Assembly: GCA_012932295.1 (NCBI GenBank)
Contig: JAAONU010000011.1
Coordinates: forward strand, 40,798,352 to 40,862,351
Source: Cyclina sinensis
Lineage: Eukaryota > Mollusca > Bivalvia > Venerida > Veneridae
Reading direction: 5' to 3'
Length of the DNA: 64,000 nt
Both the position numbers and the translations under genes were made by a program. The notes under the pieces are model-generated. The model was not told the origin of the DNA, searched no databases, and saw only the letters and a list, made by a program, of their open reading frames with translations. Shown here one piece after another: positions 48,401 through 57,366 of the stretch (position 1 is its first letter; each line of letters starts with the position of its first letter).

Positions 48401-48718
48401 CGTGTTGTCCTCTTTCAATACTGCGGTCTAACACAGGTCATCATTTCAATTGATTGAATGGCCTACATTTCTTTGAAGACTTAAGCTTAAAGTCAATACT
48501 TTTGTGCATACACATATAAGATTTCTGTATTAACATTATGTCAGACAAGCTATACATTGAAGCCAATTTTGGACTGTTAAAATTGATAAGCATAGTAACA
48601 ATTTCTTGTCTATATGATATTTTCACTTACCTAAAACATCCACACAGCCTCGTCCTATGCCTTTACATCCACCAGTCACTATTGCAACTTTGTCTTTAAA
48701 TCGAAAATTTGTAGCCAT
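36297..48718 (-). CDS. HSD17B14: Short-chain dehydrogenase/reductase, HSD17B14-like (9 exons, complete)
   Basis: Exons in coding order on the minus strand: 48718-48631, 46984-46946, 46655-46570, 43522-43456, 43038-42947, 41023-40919, 40249-40182, 37149-37059 and 36431-36297. They join in phase with GT/AG borders and give 256 residues from ATG (48718-48716) to TGA (36299-36297). The classical SDR marks are all present: TGGCKGIG for the cofactor, CLVNNAGW, active-site NIASGAF and YVATK, and ISPGCVWTPLF in the cofactor and substrate loop. WHPPP after NNAG, SPG.VWTP and the short C-terminus ending GYGFKY match human HSD17B14 (270 aa), a cytosolic NAD-dependent enzyme described for 17-beta-hydroxysteroids and, more recently, L-fucose. 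The molluscan substrate is unknown. No signal peptide or membrane segment. Other SDR subfamilies are a less likely alternative. Confidence 0.93.
36432..37058. other. Last SDR intron
   Basis: No exon or clear repeat recognised. Confidence 0.4.
37059..37149 (-). CDS. HSD17B14: SDR exon 8
   Basis: ISPGCVWTPLFAEWAKNV, then DKEELEKITKIS, the PG motif and substrate loop. Acceptor TTTTTACAG, donor GTAAGA. Confidence 0.95.
37150..38110. other. SDR intron, part; possible hAT-type terminus at 38035-38095
   Basis: The stretch GGATACCAACATAGTATCCG, ending ACTCGTTGACATCTCT, resembles inverted ends of hAT-type elements (AGAGATGTCAACGAGTAC on the minus strand). No partner end was located, so it is only a candidate solo end. 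Confidence 0.35.
38135..38435 (-). repeat. 44-bp minisatellite, minus orientation, about 6-7 units
   Basis: The plus strand reads GCAGTAGCAGTAACAGCAGT, then AGCAGTAAAGAAAACGTGAAGCTG, in tandem. It is the reverse complement of the larger array at 38955-39835. Confidence 0.93.
38480..38955. repeat. About 100-base tandem repeat between the two 44-bp arrays
   Basis: Units share GTCTGCCACTGTTTCT, CTCGCAGACTTTCAGGAATT and TTTGGTGCCAAT. Copies lie near 38517, 38624, 38719, 38823 and 38920. Confidence 0.8.
38955..39835 (+). repeat. 44-bp minisatellite, about 20 units
   Basis: The unit CTACTGCTACTGCTGTTACT, then GCTACTGCCAACTTCACGTTTTGC, repeats with small variants (CTGCCACTGCTG, GTTGCTGCTAC, GCAAAC). 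Its length is not a multiple of 3 and it has few stops, so all three plus frames look open for 260-370 codons. Those frames are artefacts, as shown by the period-44 shift of frame. Confidence 0.97.
39836..40181. other. SDR intron, part
   Basis: Nothing recognised. Confidence 0.4.
40182..40249 (-). CDS. HSD17B14: SDR exon 7
   Basis: GGVVGLTRALATDEGKHGVR, then VN, the helix after the active site. Acceptor TTTTCAG, donor GTAAGT. Confidence 0.95.
40250..40918. other. SDR intron
   Basis: A GT-rich run (GCGCGCGCTTGTGTGTATAG) lies at about 40443. No exon seen. Confidence 0.4.
40919..41023 (-). CDS. HSD17B14: SDR exon 6: catalytic Ser, Tyr and Lys
   Basis: Thirty-five codons. GSVINIASGAFTLGQ holds the Ser and SVTYVATK the YxxxK pair. 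Acceptor TTTTCAG; the donor GTTGTT is weak, but it is the in-phase choice that ends after the catalytic Lys. Confidence 0.95.
41470..42612 (+). repeat. Dispersed repeat AACAAGAGGGCC ... CAGGTGAGCTAA, with internal tandem units
   Basis: It opens AACAAGAGGGCCATAATGGC, then CCTAGATCGCTCACCTGA, and closes GGCTCAGGTGAGCTAAAAA. In between, a unit of about 125 bases with GACAATGCTACATACCAAAT and TTTCAGACAAGAAGATTTT repeats four times. It is a frequent kind of non-coding repeat in bivalve genomes. A minus-strand relative is at 25800-26418. Confidence 0.82.
42947..43038 (-). CDS. HSD17B14: SDR exon 5
   Basis: H-PPPKTIDGFSSEEFRKLLDL and NLIGYFLACK. The Asn of LDLNLIG is the fourth member of the catalytic tetrad. 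Acceptor TTTCCAG, donor GTATGT. Confidence 0.95.
43456..43522 (-). CDS. HSD17B14: SDR exon 4: NNAG motif
   Basis: AAVEATVAKYEKIDCLVNNA, then GW, contains the structural NNAG motif. Acceptor ATAAAAG, donor GTAAGT. Confidence 0.95.
43850..46510. repeat. AT-rich minisatellite, about 33-base unit, interrupted
   Basis: Units of the form TAGTATGAATAAAGTAATGG, then TTAATCTGCACATA, repeat with much variation over 43850-44246 and 45239-46510. The insert at 44247-45238 is unrelated. Open frames with YMYRF or ILYVQI on the minus strand are artefacts. Confidence 0.9.
44247..45238 (+). repeat. Dispersed repeat inserted in the minisatellite
   Basis: It begins AACAAGAACTGTCACTGTAA, then GATGACCATGCCCCCGA, and ends TATGCCTCCCTTCGTGGGCA-TAAAA. 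Six units of about 155 bases share GGTCAGTGGGAAGGTCTTGT, GTGTCCAAGTATGAAGTAAA and AAGGAAGTTATGGCCAATGT. No protein signature. Confidence 0.85.
46570..46655 (-). CDS. HSD17B14: SDR exon 3
   Basis: It encodes SIGNTMEPDGPGEVFYIHC, then DMTKEDQIK, equivalent to the CDVT.ED.V segment. Acceptor GATCGCAG, donor GTAAAA; phases fit. Confidence 0.9.
46946..46984 (-). CDS. HSD17B14: SDR exon 2: second Rossmann strand
   Basis: A 39-base exon, VENGGKVAVFDID, with the acidic end (DID) that usually prefers NAD over NADP. Acceptor TTTTCAG, donor GTAATT. Confidence 0.92.
46985..48630. other. First SDR intron
   Basis: Small AT and GT runs (47165, 47620). No exon or RNA gene seen. The open stretch 48156-48431 has no recognised domain. 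Confidence 0.4.
48631..48718 (-). CDS. HSD17B14: SDR exon 1: start and glycine-rich cofactor motif
   Basis: It starts MATNFRFKDKVAIVTGG and continues CKGIGRG, the TGxxxGIG NAD(P)-binding motif. The donor GTAAGT follows one base of a Val codon. The ATG is the only in-frame start near the conserved KVAIVTG strand. Confidence 0.95.
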
Positions 48719-49731
48719 TATTTTTATGTAAATGTGTAATCAAGACTGCATATGGCTATTCAAACAATGCACAATGTATGTACAGTTATCTGCGAGGGGT
48801 TTTCTCAAAATTGCTTTAAAAGCGTATCATGACTATTGTCCGTCTGCATACGTCGTTCTTCAACTGCCATCGGTGCTACAGTTCAAATGAGGTGCGAGCA
48901 TTTCGGTGAAGACAACGATTTGAATGTAGGTGGTGATTTTCTTTCATGATTATTAGAAGCTAGTCTAGCGTTGCCAAAAATGTAAAACATTATTCGACTC
49001 TAAGTAGAACTAACTTGTCCAAAAAATCGAAAAATTGATCTTACTTTGCGGCGACGATTTCTATATCCTTAGATGCTTTAATTGCTCCATCCCGAGTGTC
49101 ACATGCTTATTATACACCCACACACCTAGGTCCATAGCTCAAAGGTCAAGGTCACAATCACTTGTCAAAGGTAAAAATGTTATGATAGACCTTGTCCGGA
49201 CTATAACTTCTCCATGCATGGAAGGATTTTAAAACAGCTTTGTTCAAATTGATGAGACGATGTGTCGCGTGTAAAACCCAGGTTCGTAGCTCATAGGTCA
49301 AGGTCACTGTTACGGGTCGAATTTTGATGATATATGACTTCTTCATGCAAGGAAGGATTTTGAAATATCTTGGCATATTTAGTCATATTTATTTATCTAG
49401 ACAGAACGGTGTGTCGTGTGTAAGACCCAGGACCATAGCTTAAAGATTTTTATATCTATCCAAATAAATGTCACCTTCCTGGTTTTTTGAGTGCTTAGTA
49501 TTTTCTGACTTCTTGTAACATCATACCATCTAATAAATAGCATATACGCAGTGTTCTATTTATTTTCATTTCAAATATACCTGTTTTCACTCCACTGCCA
49601 TGCAAGAATTTTACTATGAGCCTTCAAACCTGTGACCAAGTGGAGTGTTGGGATATCTCTCTATCTATATATTTTAGTTTATTTATCGTCGGTACCGTTT
49701 GCCCATATGACCGCGCCCCTGTAGAGATTAG
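48719..49731. other. Upstream region of the SDR gene, with repeat debris
   Basis: The SDR promoter should lie here. No TATA box or binding site can be named with confidence. About 49120-49440 is a decayed dispersed repeat (AAAGGTCAAGGTCACAATCA, CTTCTCCATGCATGGAAGGA repeated at 49140, 49300, 49400). Confidence 0.45.
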
Positions 49732-49955
49732 TTATTTTATATTGTGAGGAAAGTGCAAGATAGAGTAAGCATCCCATTCCAGAGACACACCTTGGTTTTT
49801 TAGCACGCTCAGTGTACAGCACTGATATATGGGACCTCGGTTAAACGTCTCATCCGAGAGACAATTAGTAATGTTAGTGGATGAGTGGAGGATCGATCTC
49901 GGGACCCCTTGGTTACCAGTCAAGCGCGTTACCACTGGGCCACTGATCCGCTCCT
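49732..49955 (-). mobile_element. tRNA-headed SINE, minus strand
   Basis: Read on the minus strand, it starts GGAGCGGATCAGTGGCCCAG, then TGGTAACGCGCTTGACTGGT, a box A-type segment followed by GAGATCGATCCTC as box B. The body runs through TGAGACGTTTAACCGAGG and GTGCTGTACACTGAGCG to CACTTTCCTCACAATATAAA. A head of tRNA type plus unrelated body fits a SINE. No target duplication was confirmed. Confidence 0.65.
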
Positions 49956-51028
49956 ATATGTGTTGGGATATTTGTCATTCTAGAGTTTTAGCATAAACTT
50001 ATTCTCAGGAATTTCTTTAAAAGTCTATCCGTCGCGAAACACAAGGACACGGAGCTTTTACTTTAGGTTTTCAGCTTAGTCTGATAAACCTTTACCAAGG
50101 CTGATCAAATAATGTCCCTAGGGTCCTAAATGACTCCTACCTTGCTTATATAGAGAATTCCCTAAAAAAAAAGAACGTTCATGTCTAATACAAGAATGCA
50201 AAGGGCTCTGAAATTTTCCTTGTACTGGTGTAATATCAAAATCTTTGCGTTTCTTATTTCTTTCACGCTTTATTACTAAGTAGAGCATTACTGACTTCGC
50301 ATTTGTTGATATCAAAAACTTTATAAAACTTCAAGGTTACTTTTGAGGAGTACAATTTGCACGGGCCACTGTTTTAAAATGCATATCCGTTTTTTAAATG
50401 ATTGTCTATTTATTCGAATTCCTTTTGATAATAAAGAACAGCATCTTCTTCAAATGTTAGGTCTATCTGAGTATGAATAAGAGGGGCAGACGAAAAATAA
50501 AGTCATTGCATTACCCAGCTTCCCCTTTATCTAAAGGTGTTGGGCCCCTTGTTAAACCGCTATCGACTGCTGCCTTTTAAGAAAAGATAAAAATAGACAC
50601 ATTGGCTGTAATTTGAAGATCCTAAAATTTTATTATTAAATTTTTTTAAACGAAGAAGTCTCTAAGATTTTTAACACTGTCGCACAAACATGTAGTGGCA
50701 AAGTAAAAGAAAATTGTTTGGCGCTAAAGAACCTTACAATGGTAAGACATAAGCATAAAAAACTCAGGTCTGAAATAGAATTTTAATTGCAAGTATTATA
50801 ATAAAACTACATGTATATACAAACACTAATTTTTAAACAACCAGGTATGACCCTTGGAACAATATGCATATGTCAAGTATCCTGTCAAGAAAAACAGTGG
50901 GTGAAATGATAGAGCCTTTTTGGAAAGGATATATAGAGAATAATAGGTTGTAGTCGTAGATGAAGATAGTTTATGGCGCAAGTCGTAGGGATTTATCTGG
51001 CGAGCCAAAGGCTAGAAACTTAATTCTA
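49956..51028. other. Intergenic DNA
   Basis: About 50050-50350 includes repeat-like phrases. No gene was recognised. Confidence 0.4.
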
Positions 51029-51034
51029 TTTATT
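51029..51034 (-). terminator. Candidate polyadenylation signal AATAAA
   Basis: AATAAA on the minus strand about 217 bases after the stop codon of the 217-codon gene. The position is reasonable for a short 3' UTR. Confidence 0.45.
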
Positions 51035-51250
51035 CTGCCATATTTTTCTTTTACATACATAATTAGGTAAGCGTATTTCAAGGTCATGTGACCAACTGCC
51101 AGACACCTTGTTTTTATCGGTTCGAAATTGTTATCTGTGACAGGATAAATTTCGGAATGGACACTTTCATCGTTTTGTTTAAGTTACGAACGGATAATGA
51201 TAAAGTTATTTATGTAATCTCCGTCGATGTTCAGTTTATGAAGCTAGTAT

Positions 51251-51904
51251 TCACTTTTTATATCCATATCCGTGGCATTTTTCACAGACATCAAAATAGC
51301 CTACTAAGCCCGTGCCTGCACAAGGCTCACACTTTGGATGCTTAGTGGCTATTTTAACGATAGCTCCTGCCCCTTCACTCATCCCGACACCACCAGCAAT
51401 TCCTCCGACAACTGCTCCAACGGGACCACCGACCATAAAGCCAATAATTGCTCCGGACAGACCTCCGTACATTCCAGAAGCAGCCTTTGCAACAGCAACA
51501 CCATCCCCTTTTAAAGCGTAATATGGGGCGATGAAGTGACCCAATACAACCGTGCCGACGCCTGGTACGGCGCCACCTGCAATCTGCTTGGCTATTTCAC
51601 CAATAACAGCTGAAGCGGCTGTTTTAATGGCTTTGTCACGCATTTGCTGTAAGATTGTCTTGTTGGGAACAAAAGTTCTTGCAAATGTAATAGCTTTTGC
51701 TAGATATATCGGCCCTCCGAGAATTGCAATTTTCTCTACCACCGCCGTTTGCGTATCAAATAGTACCACGCTTCTTGTCTTGTTGACCGTTTTAAGTTTT
51801 TCAAACTCTTTCACTGCGTTGTCCAGACTAACAAATTCATCTGCAATCCTAGGTTCCTCGGATTTCCCACTGTTGTAATCAACTACAATATATTTTTTCG
51901 TCAT
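51251..51904 (-). CDS. Unrecognised 217-aa protein: glycine-zipper segment plus DnaJ-type zinc finger
   Basis: A single open frame from ATG at 51904. Residues 1-50 are hydrophilic (KKYIVVDYNSGKSEEPRIA); about 24-45 resemble a charged helix. Residues about 60-190 are hydrophobic and rich in Gly and Ala, with small-residue spacing typical of glycine zippers (GGLSGAIIGFMVGGPVGAVV, then GGIAGGVGMSEGAGA), suggesting membrane insertion. The end has CEPCAGTG and CEKCHGYGYKK, two CxxCxGxG motifs as in the DnaJ zinc-binding domain. That domain has four such motifs; two can bind one zinc. There is no J domain. An acceptor-like TTTATTTTTCAG ends at plus position 51952 upstream of the ATG, so a 5' UTR intron is likely. 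The combination is not one I recognise; function unknown. The long open frame with these motifs makes it a real gene. Confidence 0.8.
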   Translation of the reverse strand: MTKKYIVVDYNSGKSEEPRIADEFVSLDNAVKEFEKLKTVNKTRSVVLFDTQTAVVEKIAILGGPIYLAKAITFARTFVPNKTILQQMRDKAIKTAASAVIGEIAKQIAGGAVPGVGTVVLGHFIAPYYALKGDGVAVAKAASGMYGGLSGAIIGFMVGGPVGAVVGGIAGGVGMSEGAGAIVKIATKHPKCEPCAGTGLVGYFDVCEKCHGYGYKK

Positions 51905-51951
51905 TTTTCTCAGTGAGGATGGATTTTACTGCTTTGGCTTGGGTGTTTTTA
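51905..51951 (-). other. 5' UTR part of the coding exon of the 217-aa gene
   Basis: On the minus strand the polypyrimidine-AG ending just above 51951 is followed by 47 bases without ATG before the start codon. The upstream UTR exon was not located. Confidence 0.45.
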
Positions 51952-52546
51952 CTGAAAAATAAAGGAATATAAGTAGTTTCGTTCAAATTTGGACAAATTT
52001 TTCATGTCAGAAAAATCAACTGTTCTGAACATGTTCAGTTCGTCCAGCACCTCATTATCAGAAGACGCGGATGTACGCTTTCAAATTATGTATAAAGTCG
52101 TATCAACAACCACGCTATAAGAAGTCATAACCTTTCGATCAGCCGTTCTTTGTTCCGGTCATTGGAGTTACAAGAATACGTACCTAATTAGCGCCATCTT
52201 ATATTAATATGGTCGAATTCAATGTAATATTGACATGTATTTTTTACATTTTTATTTCGTTAACATATAAGACAGTAAATAACATTCCATCATTGTAAAA
52301 TGGCAAATCCGCAAAAAATATTAACTGTTACTTTTACAAACGAACTAAAAGGGCTAGAAAATCTTAATAACTAGGGGTACTCCAGTTCAATGAAAAACTG
52401 ACCTAAAAAGCTATTGATATAAACATTTAAGTGCTTTGAATTGGCAATAAAATTCCTTTCATATATTTGATTTTAAAAACACAAAGAAATTTGTCCACCA
52501 GCGAAAATAATGTTTGCTGCCCTCAATAAAATCAATTTAGATATAT

Positions 52547-52834
52547 GAGAAAGTACTGCTGGACGAGGTAACTACAGTATATACGTACCAGCGCTTTTAT
52601 TTCGTTGAGAAAGTACTGCTGGACGAGGTAACTACCGTATATACGTACCAGCGCTTTTATTTCGTTGAGAAAGTACTGCTGGACGAGGTAACTACAGTAT
52701 AAACGTACCAGCGTTTTTATTTCGTTGAGAAAGTACTGCTGGACGAGGTAACTACAGTATATACGTACCAGCGCTTTTATTTCGTTGAGAAAGTACTGCT
52801 TGACGAGGTACTACAGTATATACGTACCAGCTTT
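52547..52834. repeat. 60-bp tandem repeat, nearly five units
   Basis: The unit GAGAAAGTACTGCTGGACGA, then GGTAACTACAGTATATACGT, then ACCAGCGCTTTTATTTCGTT, repeats at 52547, 52607, 52667, 52727 and 52787 (last one shortened by 1 base in its middle and cut at the end). Identity between units is above 95 percent by eye. Confidence 0.97.
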
Positions 52835-54372
52835 TGATTCGTTAATCTTGTTACGAAATGTTACAGTAATATATTAAAGGAGCGAGAGATAATATGTAAA
52901 GTTTCTTTCTTTCTTTCATTTTTTTCTTCCTTTCTTTGTATATTTCTCCTTGTTTTTTAAGTCTTTCTTTCTGTATGTGTTTGTTTCTTTTTCTGTCTCT
53001 TTTTCTATGTTTGGGTTTATTTCCGTCATTTTATCTTCTTACTTAACTTTTTTCTCCTTTCCTACCGTCAGAAGTTCTCATTGTTTTGCGTTATAATTTC
53101 CTACACTATTATCCATTAAAAGGACAAGACGTTTCGATTTTTTTTAAAGATCACTTTTGTCTACCCGATTATCACTTTCTAAAAAAAATTTAAAATGATG
53201 CTTTTTTAACCTAGTCTTTGAAATATGTTGCAACATTGAAAAGATAATAATAAAACGCCTGTGATTAGATGATTTAATCTGTAAAGATAAATAAAAAAAA
53301 ATAAATTACATTTGTACTCAACCTTATAGAAATTTCGCTTAAATATTTTTAGACAGAATGTTTTGTTATATCTTGAAATTCAAGATTAAAAAACTATAGA
53401 GAAATAATAATGTCACCATCTTAAAAAATGGAAAGGTTATGTCGCGATTTACCCAGAGCGGGACTTCATAAATCCAAAACGTAACAGATAAAATCCTATA
53501 TCTGACCGTTATTTTACATGAGAACTTTTCACACATTACTAACAATACTACCCTGCCATGCATGGCTACTCCGATGCTTCGGTACCGGGTGCAATGTTTC
53601 TTTGCACTTGTCACCTGGTCATCAAAGCTAGATATAAATGTATGTAGTCATGCAATGAATTTACTCTATAAATATCTAGGATAGTTACATTTTTCAGTTG
53701 TCTCTCTGGCATCGGTTGACTCGACTTTACAATCAAATAAGTGTATGCCGACTGGGTTACGTCGACAGTTACTTAACAAGAGTAACAACAACAAAAAAAA
53801 AAGTTTTAAAAAAGAAAGAGAAAAGAAAAGGTTTGTACCTGAATTTGAAATCGACACAACCATTCGCCTGTCTGTTAACCGCTTGAAAATCGCTCCAATA
53901 GATTTTTTTTTCAGTTTGATATTTTAATATCTTTGAAGACCTTAGCTTATAAAAACAAGCCCTCTGGCGACCGGTCGTCCATGGATCTCGATTTATAATG
54001 TTTCAACAGCGATAGTCTCATAATAACGAATTTCAATTTACTAAGAAACATGTTTAGACGCGTTGGTTTACACGTGGAAATAAACAAACAATAAGTATGA
54101 AAAGTGAAATAGATTTATTGTTTAATGTAGCAACACACACACTAAAAGAAATAACAACACAAAATGTTATGTCAAAGAATTAGCTTTTGTAAGCTTAATA
54201 CTTACATAAGTACGTCACGCATGCTAGCTTTCATTAGACATATTTGAGAGGTATAAAAAGATGGGGAAAATGTTGAGCCAGCTCGACATTCTTCATAAAA
54301 AATAAACAAACCAAAAAAGCAGAGAAATAAAAATACATTTTACAGACCTTTTTAATTTTACATATCAATTAT
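52835..54372. other. Intergenic DNA with T-rich low complexity
   Basis: About 52900-53050 is rich in TTTCTTTC. Otherwise nothing recognised; open frames near 53700-53900 show no domain. Confidence 0.4.
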
Positions 54373-54373
54373 T

Positions 54374-55138
54374 TAGGGATGGCAACGAATCCCAACATAC
54401 TCGAGTTATTTTCGATCGAGTACTCGTACGGATGATTTCAATGATCTTCAAGTTTATGCACAATTCAACACGTACTGAGCTACTTTCGTTTTCTATTAAT
54501 CAGATTCGTAACTATAATAGGACTGCAAGGGAGATAACTAATTAACCAATAACAAATTAAATCACAACATTATATTTTAACGTTTAATTAATGCAAATCA
54601 AGTTTAAAACTTTTACATTCATAATTTTTTCTTCTTGAAAAATAACTGGGGGCATGATATAGCTAGCAAATACATAATATATAAACATAAGATCATGACA
54701 GCATATATATATTGTAATTAAGTTTACATTCAAAAAATCTGTATTTTCTCTAAGTACAGGTCTTATTCGAAAAATTAACATTTATAGCTTTTTTTACACG
54801 TTGAATTTAGCGTTCACTGACAATCATATTACAGACTACGCTGTATTCGTTTCAAAAACCTTAAACAATTTTGGCACAATAGACACAATTAAGGTATTAC
54901 ATAATGGCCGAGGGATGCGACAGTGGTCAATCCATGCGTGCAAACTGTTTGCTCGTAAATTACATATCATGTCCATCTGCAATGTTGATTGCATTTAAAG
55001 GTTTTTATAGTACAGAATCTGAATTCTGCTAATTGCATACACCATCTTCTAATCGCAACAATAGAAATTTTTTCGAGTATGAATATAATTTGTTTATCGG
55101 ACGTTCGATCGGTACCGGTACCGGTTACCTGCATCCCT
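54374..55138. mobile_element. Possible hAT-like element with TAGGGATG ends
   Basis: The left end reads TAGGGATGGCAACGAATCCC and the right end, inverted, TAGGGATGCAGGTAACCGGT. Both begin with the same word as the hAT-like element at 30880. An exact 8-bp duplication was not found and inner ends differ, so these may be two unrelated ends. Confidence 0.35.
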
Positions 55139-55479
55139 AATTTATATTCACATTTCATGCTAAAGATTATGAACTGAAAAGACTCTTGAAATGACCATTT
55201 AAATAACTCTAATTTGACGATCCATATATATGTATAGATTAAACCTATTTATTTTTTTAACAATCATAATTTGAAAAGATTTGAATAACAATAGACCAAT
55301 AATTTGAGGCTGATTTGTCGAAATAAACATACTGATAATGTTTGTTGTTGTTATTCGTTCCGTAAGTACGGGGGTCGGGTACCCCTCATACCTACATCTA
55401 TGTATACTCATTAATTCATAACATTATTATGCACATCGATTTATAATAAATCATGCATAATAAAATACCAAGCTAGGTT

Positions 55480-55800
55480 CGAATTCCCATCCAGCTGGGA
55501 ATTGGGAATTCGACCGAAAGAGTCGAATACCCAGCTGATATCGAATTCCTAGCTAGTTAGTTTTCAATCAAACGAATATCCAGATCGGCAAGCTGGGAAT
55601 TCGAACCGAGCTGGGTATTCGTTTACTAAATACCACAGCCCTAGCTAGCAAGTAATTCGTTTGGTTAAATACCCAACTCCATGTTAGCTGGGAATTCGAT
55701 CTCAGCTGCGTATTCGGCTCTTTTGGGTCGAATAAAAAACTCCCGGCTGGCTGGGAATTCAAACCTAGTCGGGTTATAAATACCCAATACCCAGTTCCCA
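55480..55800. repeat. AGCTGGGAATTCG dispersed repeat, copy 1
   Basis: Words AGCTGGGAATTCG and CGAATACCCAGCT alternate, giving several inverted repeats. The segment at about 55640-55775 is copied at 59666-59800 in the same orientation. Confidence 0.75.
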
Positions 55801-56885
55801 ACTCATAGCTAACTTCACACACATAATCTTCTGTTCGTTTGAATACATAACTATGTATTTAAATGTGAATTAAGGTCTTATCTACAAAATTAGAGTTCCA
55901 TTTTTTTCTTGACTTATCGGTACCTCTGTTCCGCCATTGTTATTTTTAACATTCCTTTTAAGCCACTTCATCTTTAAACAATGTATGCAGCTACATATAT
56001 CAACCATATTAAGGCCAGCTTTTGTGTATGTCTTCACAAAAACTGCTTGCTTTATTGTTGCATTGCCTTCCCATTTGAAATCAGAAAATAAATTATTAAC
56101 TGTTGTCAAATACACTGTATTAGTATTTGTAAGATTGAATAAAGGAAAGAGTATCGACTTAATAACAACCGCATTTTTTCCTATCGTATTAACATTCTTT
56201 TTGACTTATATTATTCTTTTCCTTCTGAAGTTTTTCTTTAAAATTTATATCAATCATTTTGTCTAAATCAACATCATATCTTAACACTGACAATTTAAAC
56301 TGTGTATCACCCTATGTAAGTTTACATTTTATCTTAATTGATCTAGTGTTTTACTAAAGGGAGCCTATCCAAATGGCCTTGATTTTGTTAAAATTGACCT
56401 TTAAACCAGAAATCTGTAAATTGTTGAAAAAAAAACCATTCACCCTTTATTATCATATCTTTAACATCCTTGCACCGTCTTATTCTTATAGCTTATATCT
56501 CTGCACGTAAAATGAAAATATATATGATACTCTATCATACCTTTTTATAAACAGAACAGAGCAGAAATTATGTCAAAAACTGAAACATAAGCATCATATC
56601 ATTACAGAAATACATTATTGTTAATTAAATCATAGAGGAAACTGACATTTTCTTTTTAGTTAAGAGTTATTCCAACTCGAGACCTTTGTGTCCCCGGCTA
56701 CATCAGAATTAAAAATTCGATCCAAATAGTAAATAAAAGCATTGTAATTTAATATGAAGGCAAAGTGACAAGTTAACTTTTCATCAGTTTTAATAATTCT
56801 TCAGTTTCATAAGTCCCAGGCTTCTTAAATCGATGTTTCTACAGAAAACTCAAAGAAAGAGAGAAAAATGTGCTTTCTATGTTGG
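55801..56885. other. Intergenic DNA, nothing recognised
   Basis: AT-rich. The open stretch 55937-56266 has a hydrophobic tail but no recognised domain and no splice context. Confidence 0.35.
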
Positions 56886-57366
56886 CTTATTTCTGCGATG
56901 TCGTGTATTCGACGGGCTGTTCGAAAATGCGAAGAATGCTGATTATTTTGTCGATTTTTCGCATTGACGAAAGAGCGTTTTCGATATCAGGACACACCAC
57001 ATGCCAGTGCAACAGGAATGTTTGTTGTATTTTCATCTTCAAAATTGAACTTTTCGCTCCGGCACTCGCCGAGGTGAAACATAACAAACCGATAAATTGT
57101 CGAATTCGCTTTTTCGCCAAGCCATTGGAAAACCCCAAAGAATAGCAATTTGTCGCTTTTTTTTCTCTCTCTCTCTCTTTCGCATGCCACCTGAAAATGC
57201 AAAACCTACTCTGCCGGGATTTTGTCTGACGGGTCGAAAATGTAAAGGCGAAAAAATAGTGACAGGTCGTGGTCCTGTTTTCGCCCTTCCGCCCTACCAA
57301 CAACGGGGGTTAAGACACGACAATTCAGTATTTTTCGCCACTTCAGGATCCGGAGAAAATACGATC
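56886..57366. repeat. TTTTCGCC-rich segment, probable dispersed element
   Basis: Words such as CGAAAATGCGAAGAATG, CGATTTTTCGCATT, GCTTTTTCGCCAAGCC and TTTTTCGCCACTTC are over-represented. GC content is higher than in the surroundings and overlapping open frames occur on both strands. It is probably a non-coding repeat; no protein domain seen. Confidence 0.4.

Noticed and set aside
51312..51878. Plus-strand Pro/Ala-rich open frames opposite the 217-codon gene
   Set aside because: They are shadows of the minus-strand gene, whose motifs and start are far more convincing.
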